Of a stretch of 64,000 nt of DNA, positions 46,218-58,129 are shown piece by piece (position 1 is the first letter of the stretch; the number at the start of each line of letters is the position of its first letter). The position numbers and the translations under genes were made by a program. The DNA lies in the NCBI GenBank assembly GCA_944989445.1, contig CALYLW010000011.1:2881501-2945500 (forward strand). Reading direction: 5' to 3'. The notes beneath the pieces were generated by a model that was not told the DNA's origin, made no database searches, and saw only the letters and a list, made by a program, of their open reading frames with translations. The DNA comes from Ampullaceana balthica (taxonomy: Eukaryota; Mollusca; Gastropoda; Lymnaeidae).

Positions 46218-46784
46218 ATGCGACAGTTTTAACTTAACGCATAAACTACTTTTAGAGTACGCTGGGAAGTACAGGCGACGATGCGACAGTTTTAACTTAA
46301 CGCATAAACTACTTTTAGATTACGCTGGGAAGTACAGGCGACGATGCGACAGTTTTAACTTAACGCATAAACTACTTTTAGAGTACGCTGGGAAGTACAG
46401 GCGACGATGCGACAGTTTTAACTTAACGCATAAACTACTTTTAGAGTACGCTGGGAAGTACAGGCGACGATGCGACAGTTTTAACTTAACGCATAAACTA
46501 CTTTTAGAGTACGCTGGGAAGTACAGGCGACGATGCGACAGTTTTAACTTAACGCATAAACTACTTTTAGATTACGCTGGGAAGTACAGGCGACGATGCG
46601 ACAGTTTTAACTTAACGCATAAACTACTTTTAGAGTACGCTGGGAAGTACAGGCGACGATGCGACAGTTTTAACTTAACGCATAAACTACTTTTAGAGTA
46701 CGCTGGGAAGTACAGGCGACGATGCGACAGTTTTAACTTAACGCATAAACTACTTTTAGAGTACGCTGGGAAGTACAGGCGACG
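46218..46784. repeat. 63-bp minisatellite, exactly 9 copies
   Basis: Unit begins GCGACAGTTTTAACTTAACG and contains ACTACTTTTAGAGTACGCTG and GGAAGTACAGGCGACGAT. The length is exactly 9 x 63 bp. Copies differ only at one site (TTAGAG/TTAGAT), so expansion is recent. All plus frames are broken by TAA in each unit. Confidence 0.97.
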
Positions 46785-47165
46785 TATTCATGGAGAACAC
46801 AGATTTGTGGGCGGAGATTGAAACTCAACAAGAGAAAATATAGAATACTACATATGCCCCGAGGTGTAGCATACGCCGCTGACCTGCTCATGGATAGTGC
46901 AAAGAAATGGGGGGAAAGAATGGGCACAAACTACAGCACGAAGAAATCAAAACAACGCGAGTGGACGCCGGTGGGGAGGAACCACCGACTCATTGTTGGT
47001 CTCGAGACATTTGGACTAAGGTTATCTAACTGCCCACCACCTTTTACCACCCTAGCTGGCCAACCATAAACTGTCATTGGCCGACCTTTGCGAGGGTCAG
47101 CCATGTTCACACAAAAAGGGGGAAAAGAACGGGCGCTAACAAACATTTTTATAGTTAAAAAATAA
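46785..47165. other. Flank of tRNA-like sequence, with an old duplication
   Basis: The segment ACCATAAACTGTCATTGGCC...GCGAGGGTCAGCCATG (about 47062-47105) recurs diverged at about 47319-47362 (ACCATAAGCTGATTGGTCGA...GCGAGGGTCATTCGTCATG), on the other side of the tRNA-like sequence. The pair may mark a SINE-like dispersed repeat. Confidence 0.45.
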
Positions 47166-47238
47166 CGTTTTCGCTGGGGCTTGAACCCAGGACCTTCCGC
47201 GCGTAAGGCGGACGTGATAACCACTGCACTATGAATAA
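47166..47238 (-). tRNA. tRNA-Val(UAC)-like sequence, probable pseudogene or SINE head
   Basis: On the minus strand the D arm and A box TAGTGCAGTGGTTATCACG, the anticodon arm TCCGC-CTTACGC-GCGGA with anticodon TAC, and the T arm CTGGG-TTCAAGC-CCCAG (B box GGTTCAAGCC) are all intact and fold as tRNA-Val. The 3' acceptor strand CGAAAAC is normal for this tRNA, but the 5' strand TTATTCA leaves three mismatches of seven. No T-run terminator follows directly. Either a tRNA pseudogene or the head of a tRNA-derived SINE. Confidence 0.55.
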
Positions 47239-47398
47239 CATGTTACTCTGTGAAGGAACAACGCAAGTGAACGCAAGAACCATTGTTGCCCCTCTCTCCA
47301 CCACCTCCGCTTACCAAACCATAAGCTGATTGGTCGACCCCAGCGAGGGTCATTCGTCATGCTCATTTGCACATACTTTGGTAAATTATATATATAGA

Positions 47399-50212
47399 CT
47401 TGCAAAATGCCCGCGCTCTGCTGCGGATGTTAGGATTTTAGTAAGCGTTGAAAACCTATTTCACACCAATTCAAAACACCAATAGATTTCAGTCTGGATC
47501 ATGATTGATATATTTGTTTGTCAATATTTGTCAAGGTCGTGTAAAATAAAATGGGTACTAAAATTACATTATGGGCCCCCGTGCAAAATGGATGCAGGAT
47601 GTGCATGTCTCATAAGGTCTGAGGATTTCAATCTAGGTCATGATAGAGATACGTGTCTATATTTATTTAAGTTATTTAAAATTTAAATGTAACATAGCTT
47701 TAAATGTTTAAGAACAAAATATTTTGGGTCCGGGCCCCGAAGGAACAGACGTTAGAAGTTCATTACCCTATAGAATTTTTTTTAAAAATCAAATTTGGCC
47801 ATAATTCATCCATTAATCCCAGTAGGCACATTTTAAATTAACTTTTATATAACTAATGTTAAAATATGGCATACCGGCCCCCAGCCAGGAATAAGTGGTG
47901 TTTTTAAAACGTTTACTTTTAATGCCAGAAACCTTTGCTGGAGCGTACCCAAAAACTTCCTAAAGTTGAATGGCCGTGTGATGAACAAAATACATTTACA
48001 ATTAATACGTCTTAAAAAAAACTAAAATAAGGACCGGGGGCCCTATTGGTGTAATATGTATAGTTCAAAACAACAGCTTATTTCAAATTGAATTATGATG
48101 AATATATTTGTTAGTCAACATTTGTTTTAAAATTGAGTGAAATTGAATGGTTAAAATATTTTAAACGCTTACAAAAAAGAGATTAGGGGCCCTCGGCTAC
48201 AAAATATTGAAAAAATATAATTTTAATGCCCTAACGAATTTTAATATAGGCCATCAAGTTTTTATCTTCCAAGTTTTAAAAAAAAAGTTTTGTAAAAAAT
48301 ACATTTACACAGTATCCAAAGTTTTTTTAATTTGTAATTTAGCTCATATAAGTTGAAAATACTACATTTGTGTCCCCGGCCCCCAGTGAGTGATAATTAA
48401 GCAAACAAATTTCGCCTGTTACCATCCGGGAGTATACTCAACAACTTCCCAAAATTTCTTCTTCTAACTACACGGGAAGTTAAAGAATTTGTGATGATTA
48501 ACTTTTAACATAATAAAAAAATGTGGGCCCCAGGGCCCCCGGTGAATGAAAATTTTAATATTTTTTTACCTTTTACCATCGCGGGAGTGTAAATAATTTC
48601 CAAAACTTTCATGCTTTTAAATAGACGGGAAATCAGAGAATTAGCTTTAAGTCAGTTTTTAAATAAGAAAAAGAACATTTGGGCCCCCTTCCCCCCAGTG
48701 AGTGATAATTTAAATATATTTTTTTTTGCATGCTACCATCGAGGGAGTGGAATCAACAACTTCCCAAAGTTTCAGTTTCTATCTACACGGGAAAGTGGAG
48801 AAAAGGGCAATTTTCAGTATAAGGAAAAAACTATTTTGGACCCCCGGCCCCAAATAGTGTGAATTTTAAAATTCTTCTTCGCCATTTTTCGTTGTGAGAG
48901 TGTACTCAACAACTTCCCAAAGTTTCCTGCTTCTACCTACACATGAAGTTGGGGAATTAATGATGATTCAGTTTTTAATATAAGAAAATAAACTACATTT
49001 GGGCCCCCGGCCCATAGTAAGTGATAATTTAAATATTGTTTTCACCTGTTACCTTCGTGGAAGTGTACTTAACAACTACCCCAAATTTCATGCTTCTACC
49101 TACACGGGAAATAGGGGCATTAGTAATTTTCAGTTTTTATATATCTCATGTAAGGAAAAAATTTCATTGGGCCCATAGGCCCACAGGACGTGAATTTTAA
49201 AGTTCTTTTACGCCAATTATTGTCGCGAGAGGCTACTCAACTACTTCCTAAAGTTTCATGCTTCTACCTACACGGGACGTTGGAGAATTAGTGATGATTT
49301 ATATTTAAATATAAGCAAAAAATACATTTGGGCCCCCGGCCCCCAGTAAGTGATACTTTAAAAATTGTTTTTAGCTGTTACCATCGTGGAAGTGTACTTA
49401 ACAACTACCCCAAGTTTCATGCATCTACCTGCACGGGAATAGGAGAATTAATGATTTTTAGTTTTTATATAGCTCATATAAGAAAAAAACTTCATTTGGG
49501 CCCCCGGCCCCCAGGCATCCACGAATGAGAATTTTAAAATTATTTTTCGACAATTATCGTCGTAAGAAGGTACTCAGCAAGTTCCCAAAGTTTAATGCTT
49601 CCACCTACACGGGCAATTGGAGAATTAGTGATGAATCAGTTATATAAGAAAAAATACTACATTTGGGCCCCCGGCCCCCATTAAGTGATAATTTAAATAT
49701 TTTTTTCGCTTGTTACCATCAGGGAAGTGTACTTATCAACTACCCTGTGTTTCATGCTTCTACCTACACGGGAAATATGAGAATTTGTGATTTTCAGTTT
49801 TTATATAGCTCATATAAGGAAAAAAACTTCATTTGGGTCCCCGGCCCACAGGAAGTGATAATTTAATTTTTTTTTCTCCCGTTACCATTGCGGGGTTGTA
49901 CTCAACAATTTCCCAAAGTTTCATGCTTCTGCCTACTCGGGAAATAGGAGAATTAGTAATTTTCAAATTTTATATAGGCCATATAAGGGAAAAAAACGTT
50001 TTTGGGCCCCGGCCCCCATGAGTGTTATTTTTAAAATTCTTTTACTCCGATTTTCGTCGCGAGAGGCTACTCAACAACTTCTCAAAGTTTCATGCGTCTA
50101 CCTACACGGGAAGTTGGAGAATTAGTGATGAATGAGTCAGTCAGTCAGTCAGTCAGTCAGTCAGTCAGTCAGTCAGGGCTTTTTCTTTTAATAAAACTTT
50201 TATTAGTATAGA
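47399..50212 (-). mobile_element. Non-autonomous Helitron, minus strand
   Basis: Read on the minus strand it begins TCTATACTAATAAAAG at 50212, preceded by A. It ends near 47399 with CCGCAGCAGAGCGCGGGCAT then TTTG and CAAG (a decayed CTAG), followed by T. Insertion between A and T is the Helitron rule. A GACT-type microsatellite lies just inside the 5' end (50135-50176). The interior holds the same about 168-bp repeats as the 14-23 kb tandem (GGGCCCCCGGCCCCCAGTAA and CATGCTTCTACCTACACGGG on the plus strand), progressively decayed towards the 3' end. No Rep/helicase frame. Confidence 0.85.
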
Positions 50213-50402
50213 TAAAGAAACCAATGAACAGTTTTTTTTCTCTGTAAGAATGGTGGGTTGCTTCAGGTAAGATATAGAGACCAAATAAATAAATACAAGT
50301 TTAAAAGAATTTGCGGATATTTCCATAAATATTTTTAATTTACTTTCAAATCTTAAGAAAAATGGATAAAAAACAAACCCGTAAAAACAATTTTTTTTAC
50401 TA

Positions 50403-50909
50403 TAAATCCCTTATATATGAGACATAACTAACAGTATTGATTATTTTCAAACATTTACAGACTGAATCTGTCTTAACTCAACTTTGCATCATAACCCTAG
50501 TGGGGAGGGGTGGGTGGGGGGGAGAGGGGAAAAGTCTGGTCACCGATTCGCTTGACCAAGCTCAGAGTGACACGTAAAATGTAATCAAAAGCGCCCGTCG
50601 CTTCGTTGGGTCGCCTCAATGCGTCAGCTCAAAATTTCACGTGGCAAAAAAACAATAACAAATGTGAATTTAAATTACATACCTCATATAAGGATAAACT
50701 AAAAATGCATTAATTTAATTACGGTACGTTTGATCGATCTGAAATTTTGATACGATGCATTGTTAGGTCAGATGGGTCCGTGTGCCAAATTTCAGTTCGA
50801 TCGGATCATGGGAAGTGGTTCATTTTTGACTTCTGTTTTTCCGCCCGCCCGCCGAGCCCAAGACAGAGAGAGAGAGAGAGACGGCCGCGAAGTTAATATA
50901 AGGGATTTA
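50403..50909 (-). mobile_element. TIR-element family A, copy e
   Basis: Inverted ends TAAATCCCTTATATAT at 50403 and the inverse of TAATATAAGGGATTTA at 50894-50909. The core reads ATTACGGTACGTTTGATCGA then TCTGAAATTTTGATA. The right part holds the Helitron-shared module in plus orientation (TTTCAGTTCGATCGGATCAT, GGGAAGTGG, TTTTTCCGCCCG, an AGAGAG tract, GCGAAGTTAATATA). It is 507 bp, non-coding, and lies 190 bp from the Helitron 5' end. Confidence 0.83.
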
Positions 50910-51479
50910 AAAATAAATGTGTCATATACAAGGGCATATAACTTTTTGTAAACTACCAGGTGGTCAAAGAGTTTGATGTCCTGTTTAACCCAAGGATGCA
51001 TTACACTTTTTTTTCTTCTAAAACTGTGTCCCTCGCCCTCACTTCTTTGTGAGAACCACTGATCTATAAGAATTCCTCATTTTTAAACTAGTCAGTTTTC
51101 TTTAACGTTGATAACTGCTGGAATTTGGACTTTTTAGACTTAATGTCTTCATAACATCCGTGTTTACATTGTTTGACTCCATAAAATAAATGCTGTACCA
51201 AATATGTAGTCAATTGTTGTATTAAATTGATGAATACAAAGTTGTATGTCATTTCCTGCACGATATTTGATTTTGAAACTACGCTCACTGTCTTTGTAGC
51301 TCTGGGACCTTAGTTAATAGGTAATGGGCTTTGGTGCAGACTTTGAAAACACTGTAAATTACACATTTTGATTGATAGGTGTGTGTTAGAGAGCGGTGCG
51401 AGGAAAAAGGTGGGGGGGGGGTGACAGATCAGAGAAATTCCATGATTTAAAAAAGTAAAAATTTCCCGTTTTCTTTGTA
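50910..51479. other. Unique sequence
   Basis: G-run near 51412-51421. No gene recognised. Confidence 0.5.
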
Positions 51480-51800
51480 GGCTAAGCCGGCATTAGTGTT
51501 GTCTCCCTGGCAGTGCCATTAGCGAGGACACAAGACCCCAATAGCCCTATTAGTTATTTAAGCTTGTCACCCCGTGTCTGACGTCCCGCCCAGTAAGCGG
51601 CTACAGTGTCATGCCAGACCAAACACAACAACACACTTTCCTTGTGGCAGATCACGTTGTCACAGTTGTCGTGATGGTGGCGTAGTCGTGATGGCACTGT
51701 CAATATGTCACACCACTGTCATCATGTTACCCCACTGTCATTATGTTAACTCTCAGTCATCATATTACCTCAATGTCATCCAATGTTCCCTCTAAGTACA
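51480..51800. promoter_or_regulatory. Motif-rich single-copy island
   Basis: Contains the palindrome TGGCAGTGCCA (NF-I type) near 51510, GCCATTAGCG, CCTATTAGTTA and GTCTGACGTC. The right half (about 51660-51785) is an irregular repeat of CACTGTCATCATGTTACC-like strings. Candidate regulatory only. Confidence 0.25.
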
Positions 51801-52408
51801 TTAATCCGTGAGCAAAATAACTAAACCATGATAAAAATTTCACATCATCCTTATTGTGTGCACATTTTTACACCCACAAGAACAGATGCTATTTAATTAT
51901 TATTAAAATTTGCTCCGCGGTTATTCTAAACTGCTGCGCGGCGTCGGCCAGATTTTTTAGTGGGCGCAAAGCCACACAGCTAAAAGGGAACATTACTGTC
52001 ATCATTTTAGTAAATGGCATAAAATCATTGTCTTGATGAAGATGCCATCACATGATGTCATTGTCAACAATATCATGTTTTACTGTCATGACGCCTTGGC
52101 CGAAAAGTTATGTCAGATGATGGAGAGAAGCAAGAAGTCGGAATGAAAACATAAAATATTTTGATTTATAACATAGCAATTATTTTCTCCATGTTTGTAG
52201 AGACGTTCAAATGAGCTGTAATAATCAATGGATCTAATAGGTTCTAAGAACTGCTGCTTTTTCAAGGAAATAATTGGATTTGTCACAGCAGCAGCAAATC
52301 TGGAGCTAGGAGTTGGTAGAAATGGTCTAAGAAGTCAGATATTTCATTCAAAGAAATGGGGAAATTCGGCACGATGGGTGAGGGACATTTGGGCATCTTT
52401 GTGTAACG
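51801..52408. other. Unique sequence
   Basis: Nothing recognised. Confidence 0.5.
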
Positions 52409-52870
52409 GTTTGGGAGAATTTGTGCCATCATGGATTTGGAGAGTTTGTGCCATCATGGATTGGGAGATTTTGTGCCATCATGGATTGGGAGATTTTGTG
52501 CCATCATGGATTGGGAGATTTTGTGCCATCATGGATTTGGAGATTTTGTGGCATCATGGATTGTGAGATTTTGTGCCCCGTACTGGAAGATTGGGTGCCA
52601 TGGTTTTGGTGCCATATCTTGGGAGGATTTGTGCCGATTTTTTGAAGATTTAATTTCATTGTTTAGGAGATTGGATGTCATGGATTATCAGATTGTGTAC
52701 TAAGATTTAGGATATTTGTTGCCACAGTTCGGAAGATTTGTTTCCATGGATTGGGAGATTCTGTGCAATCGCTTAGGAGATTTGAAGCAATGATTTGAGA
52801 GTTTTCATCCCAAGGTTTTGGAGGATATTTGCGATGGTCTCGGAGATTCGGTGCCACATTTTATTTTTTT
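52409..52870. repeat. 25-bp minisatellite, decaying to the right
   Basis: Unit GCCATCATGGATTGGGAGAT then TTTGT. About six good copies to 52575, then increasingly diverged copies (GGAGATTxTGTGCCAT-like) to about 52870. Because 25 is not a multiple of 3, all plus frames are open over the good part, giving shadow frames. Confidence 0.9.
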
Positions 52871-53419
52871 AACCGGTACATGCATAAAATCTAGATCAGG
52901 AGCTGCAGTTATTTTGACTTCACTGATCAATATTGATAGAAATAAACAAAACGTTTACGTGTTTAACTCACACTTTTATTTGCATCGAGATGAAACAGAC
53001 CAAAAGCAGGATTTTTAAAACAACAATGTTCATTTACAACATTTTTTTTTAAATTACAAAAGAAATATCGTTATACTTATTTGCCCCCCCCCTTTTTTTG
53101 GTGCAGTGGCAATGCGTGGTGGTAAAGTTGTATGTACAGTGGGATATAGCCGTGGCTGCAGTGGGTGTGAATATTTCTTTTTCGAATAATTTTGATTTAT
53201 ATGAATTTGAAATCATTTCCGTTTCTTAGAAGACTCTACACTCTTCAACATAAGGGTCATGTTTCTTCTTGACTGTCGGTGTATTCACTGTCCTCGAATC
53301 TGTTCAGAACTCCTGAATCTTTTAACGGAAACCCGAGAATCATCGGAGATAAAGGCGGGGCGGGGCGGAGGGGGTGTGAATTCACTAATGATTATAATGA
53401 CGTCAACTAATTTGAGCCT
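52871..53419. other. AT-rich unique sequence
   Basis: C-run followed by T-run at 53084-53098. No gene recognised. Confidence 0.5.
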
Positions 53420-53800
53420 TTTCCTTCTCAGGTGACATATTTCTGACATGTCGTTGGAATTAACGCGAGATAACTCCAGGCAACTCTTCAAGCTCAGACT
53501 TTCCTTATCAAGGGTTAAAGGCGAGGTAATCGCCGGTCAGGGCACTAACAGGGGCCGTAATGTAACATTTTATTGGAGACACCGGCCGATGGAGTAAAAT
53601 TTAATTGCTATCTCTGGGTGCTCTCCATCCAGGCGTAACTGTTGAGAATAGGCGGGGAGGGGGGATAATTATAAAGTTTGATTCCCCCTTCGATCGTTGG
53701 CCGATCTGTGTTTACAGGACGCGCTGCAGCCTGAACGGTGTTAAATTGGCGATTAAAATTACCGTTCTTACCATTTTCAATATTTAAACAGGCGTAACGA
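53420..53800. promoter_or_regulatory. Motif-rich single-copy island
   Basis: GC-balanced with CGCCGGTCAGGGCACTAACA, GGGGCCGTAATG, TTTTATTGG, CACCGGCCGATGG and several TAAT/ATTA cores. It resembles conserved non-coding DNA in texture but conservation cannot be tested here. Confidence 0.25.
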
Positions 53801-54769
53801 TAATGATAAAAACCCTAATTATTTAAGATTTAGATATGATGGACTTATCAGAAGACAGGCGGCACAAGATGACAGAAGCTCATTATAACACGGGTGGGTA
53901 GGGGCGATGGGGGAGCTCCTGTACTCTAGCGATGACGTGGTCGTACGTTCGCCTTACAATCTGGACGTATCAGGTTGTACAATATGACGATTGGTAAAGG
54001 GGGGGGGAGTAGGAAGACGACAATCAAAAACCTGTTATTGTGGATTTCAAGCTAAATTAATTGAAAACCCTGTAAATGAGTTATTTGATGTCACCGACAT
54101 GTTCCACAAAATAATTGACCACCCAGCCCACCCCACACTTGTTATCTATTTTGGTCTTCTGGAAATGACAATTTATAAACAATAAATACTGTCCTATTTA
54201 CTTGGAGCACCAAGCAACACAACGCGAGGACCTCGGGGTGGGTTGTTCAGTGATGTGTTAGAACCACTAAACAATCGGGAGTGAATGTTTGTATTGAGAA
54301 ATTTGAAAATATATCTATATCAACTTCAGTATGGTAGACCAATGTCTATAATGACATAACGGAATGTTTTCGGAACGATGATTTTTTAAATGAAAATTTG
54401 TTTGAAAAATAATTATTAATGAAACGGAGATTTTAATTTTTGGGGTTATTTTTTTAAAGAATGGTGTTCTAATTGTTGTTGAGCTTTCTCGTCCACGAGG
54501 AGCATTTCATCCACATAAAAATAGATCTTTTTTTCACGAAATCCTTCCTATACTTTTTGCATGATGTAATTTTTAGAAGGATTAAAAATATTGACGCAAG
54601 ATGCAAAAATATTACTTAAGTATTTAAGTAAGAAGGATAAGAATAAGGAGAAGGAGAAGGGAAAAAACTACATTAAGGTATAAGACAAAACATCGATTTA
54701 TGGACAAAACGGAACAGAATTAAGGATTTTAAATGCACCGGTCCTCAAAGAAATAAAATATGCCCGGGG
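53801..54769. other. Unique sequence
   Basis: No gene or repeat recognised; AAGGAGAAGG purine tract near 54640. Confidence 0.5.
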
Positions 54770-55090
54770 GGCTGATCGACCCATTATACCTGAATATTAA
54801 AACCCACCCTAACGAAGCAGGTAATCGCTCCCACTTCTTCATGGCCGCGGCGTTGCCTTGTCTTACAAAGCGCCGTCCAACAAAACCCTCTTGAGCAGCC
54901 CGGGAGACATAAAAATCACTTGAAGAAAAATACTCGGGGTTTGTTGTTTTTAATGGCTCGCACGTGTGCGGGGTCTGAGAGTAGAACCGGGAGTCTCATA
55001 GACACGACTTTAACCGGAGATCATGTTGGGCTTAAGAGGTGTCGCCATGCAGTCAACACGCAGTCACAAATCAGGATGACTTACGCAATT
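54770..55090. promoter_or_regulatory. GC-balanced single-copy island
   Basis: Includes CGCACGTGTGCG (a perfect 12-bp palindrome with a CACGTG E-box, about 54960), GCCGCGGCGTTGCC and TAACCGGAGATCATG. No coding frame. Candidate regulatory. Confidence 0.28.
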
Positions 55091-55879
55091 CATTGAACGC
55101 GCGGCAGACGATGGGCTGGTAACACAAGGATCAAACGCCAAAGCGTTAATTGAAAAAAATTATGATCTAAAATATTTCGCTTGATGTTCGAAAGAAAAGG
55201 GAATGAAACCCGATGCGCGGGTTTTAATCGAATAGTCCCCAACCTGAAAGTGAATGTCAGGTTCTCGGAAACAAAAGTAGTTAAGAGATAGAGGTCTGAG
55301 AAGATGGCGTAAAAGGAATAGGTGATACATTTTGATTTGTTAGACATGGTTTGTTGAGATAATGCGGGAGGACGTGGTGTGTTGTTTGTGGCGGAGTGAA
55401 TCATTAAAGTACGGCCATTTACTCTCCTAGTCTAAATTATGGTTTTGAACTTATGTATCATATCGATCTTGAGTCCTGTTCCAGACTAAACGGATTGGAT
55501 TCTGAAATATAAATGTCTGGTTATTTTTTTTAAAGAAGTTTTTTTTAAAGTTAATGTTAACTATAAATTTCATTTCAACAGCGTACAGTTATCATGGTTG
55601 GTTTTACCGACTCTACTCTCATTGTCGTGCCCTCAGTAAGTGAATGTTATTTGTAACAAAAATACAGACTAGTAATCTAAATAATTATGAGCCACATTAT
55701 TATAATAATGATTATAATTATATTGAATTAAAATTTTAAAACTTTGGAAAATATAAAAATAGAAATTTAAAAAAAAATTAAGACACACAAAAACGGGCGT
55801 ATCCCAATACTGGATTGTATGCTCTCCAGGACAGATGGATGAATGCAGGGAAGCAATTTCTTGTTGGTTGAAATTCTTT
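55091..55879. other. Unique sequence
   Basis: Nothing recognised; a minus frame of 104 codons at 55090-55404 has no domain. Confidence 0.5.
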
Positions 55880-56010
55880 CATTCACCTCTAAATGACTCC
55901 GTCCCTCAATAATTATAATTGGTCCGCTACAAAAGCCCTCACCCACCGAGGCAATGGACGACCAAACAAGCGGACTACATCCGGGACTATTTTCACATTG
56001 ATTTTGTAAA
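55880..56010. promoter_or_regulatory. Short motif-rich island
   Basis: CAATAATTATAATTGGTCCG (homeodomain-type cluster plus inverse CCAAT), then AAAAGCCCTCACCCACCGAG. Candidate regulatory only. Confidence 0.2.
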
Positions 56011-56496
56011 GGGATATTGCGTGCGTAATAATTATATCTTTTATTCTAGTTCAAGGGTGTGAAAAATAAGGGGAGCTCAAAAGAAAACATGTGGATAGGA
56101 TGGTGAGGGGGGGAGATTTAAACTCCTGGACGTCGGGGTGTTTTAGCACGGTCGGAGTTCAAGAGGAGTACTCCCGTGAAGATATAAATAGATTGTAATT
56201 GCATTATTTTTAAATGCGAGGCTAGGAAAGTATCAAGGGGTAATCGATTTTATGAAAGTCTCAACGAGTAGTCGATATCAAAAAATCAAAAGCGAGTAGT
56301 CGAGTTTATGAAGGCTACGAACAAGTTTATGAAACTCTCAAATAGTGGCCGATACAATAAGGCCCTTAAATTGTTTTTATAATTTGATTTTATTTGGATT
56401 GGTAAATTGCATTGTTTATATGTAAATGTTTCAGAAATATTTGGGACCTTTAATTTTTATTTGGATTATTTTTTTTCTTCAAAATTGTAAAATATC
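56011..56496. other. Unique sequence with decayed short repeats
   Basis: Between 56220 and 56350 strings such as TAGTCGATTTTATGAAAG/CGAGTAGTCGAT recur irregularly. No gene. Confidence 0.45.
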
Positions 56497-57116
56497 TACC
56501 GTATATACTCGTTCGCAAACCCGTTCGTTCATAAGCCAACCCACCCACCCCCCAATTTTGGAAGAGAAAAGTATTTAAAAAGTATAACCCGCTCGCAAGC
56601 CGACCCCCCCCCAAAAAAAAATTTTTATAAATAAATAAATAATAATAAAAAAATAATAGGACAGCTTAAACAAAATGGAAAAAAAAATTTAACCACACGC
56701 TAAGTCGGCCATTCTGATCGTTTACTTTGTACTGCCTATCTTTGTCTTTGTGCTCTTTGTTAGGCAAGAGTTACCGGTATTTATTTTTTAAAAATCTCTG
56801 GTAAACAGTGACGAAAGCGCGTACATTAAAAGTCGTTGTTGAAAACAACATTTGTAAAACAATTTATTGAAACGTTCACAAAAATAAGTAAAATGATTAA
56901 ATAAGCTAATTGCAGATGTTTCATAATATATTATAGCTTCTGGTAGAGCAGTAGAATCTTGTAGAATGTAGAAAAGGACCTTGATCTACAATAACAACAA
57001 TGATATTCAATATCCATACAGAAATAAGTTAATGACCCGCTAGTAAGCCGACACCCCAACTTTTCCCCTTAGATTTAGTCCAAAAAAGGTCGGCTTGCGA
57101 ACGAGTATATACGGTA
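56497..57116. mobile_element. MITE with TACCGTATATACTCGTTCGC termini
   Basis: Identical inverted ends of at least 22 bp: TACCGTATATACTCGTTCGC plus AA at 56497 and its inverse ending at 57116. Tips begin and end in TA. Subterminal AAGCCGACC-type strings recur inside (56588 and 57040). It is 620 bp and non-coding. Superfamily uncertain; a TA target would fit Tc1/mariner-type. Confidence 0.85.
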
Positions 57117-57693
57117 ATTTATTTTTAATTGGAATTATTGAGTGAAAAAAAAACAACTTCCTTCCTAATTAGGTTACTTTCTGATGATGTTTCCTTGGAT
57201 TCTAACTAATGGCTGGGTTTTAAAAATAAATTATTTACAATTAATTTTATATCTTGTTTGTTTTTGTTTTTTGAAAAAGGATTCTTGCCAAAACGTTCGT
57301 TTTTAGCTTAGTCTCTTTTAGGCCTACACATAATCTGTTAGACTATTTCCTTTCCACTTAGGTAAAGAAATTATTGATCAAATATATAATTAAGTACACT
57401 GGTATTATTGTACCAGTATACAGTTGAAAACTATTTTAACGGTGACCGCACGTAATTTTTTTTAAAGTTATTTGATTACCACAACGAGTTAACTAATAGA
57501 GGATGGGAGGACCAAATATTTTATAGTGTGTGGTGTGAAAGGTGTTCGCTGCTGGTCATAGTTACTGGTGACAGTCCACTACACAAAAGATTTCCCCTGA
57601 CTCACTCCTTCGAGGGCACGGTAATCTGAAACACTAGGTTTTTTTTTAAAACTCCATATCTTCACACACATCATGTATTTCCTTTCACGTAAT
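57117..57693. other. AT-rich unique sequence
   Basis: Nothing recognised. Confidence 0.5.
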
Positions 57694-57811
57694 GTTTCAG
57701 CGCGTAAATTTTCAGCACGTTCAGTTTCAGCACGTTCAGTTTCAGCACGTTCAGTTTCAGCACGTTCAGTTTCAGCACGTACAGTTTCAGCACACACAGT
57801 TTCAGTATGTC
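57694..57811. repeat. 15-bp minisatellite, about 7-8 copies
   Basis: Unit TTTCAGCACGTTCAG; edge copies are diverged (GCGCGTAAAT, CACACACAG). Five codons per unit give an RAETE repeat on the minus strand. Confidence 0.93.
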
Positions 57812-58129
57812 CAAATCAATATGTGTAGTTCTAGAAATGGAACTGTTTATCTTATAATGTATATAATAATTTTAAAAATACCTTATTAATGAAAATATTT
57901 TTGATCAACCATCATCATCAGAATAAATCATGGTAGAAAGTGTATTAAAACTCTTCATGGAATTCATAATCGTGGTTATAACAGTATTCATTATAATATT
58001 CATTAACTCATTTTCATATAACCATATTCCTAATCATAATGATATAACCAGACGGCTGCATATTCTCCTTCATAATCCAATTCGTATTCAAAACGTTAAA
58101 GAAATTGGATTACTCGGGCTATAAAACGC
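57812..58129. other. AT-rich unique sequence
   Basis: Nothing recognised. Confidence 0.5.

Noticed and set aside
57930..58124. Small hydrophobic plus-strand frame as a membrane peptide gene
   Set aside because: 64 codons of Ile/Phe-rich translation from AT-rich DNA are expected by chance.
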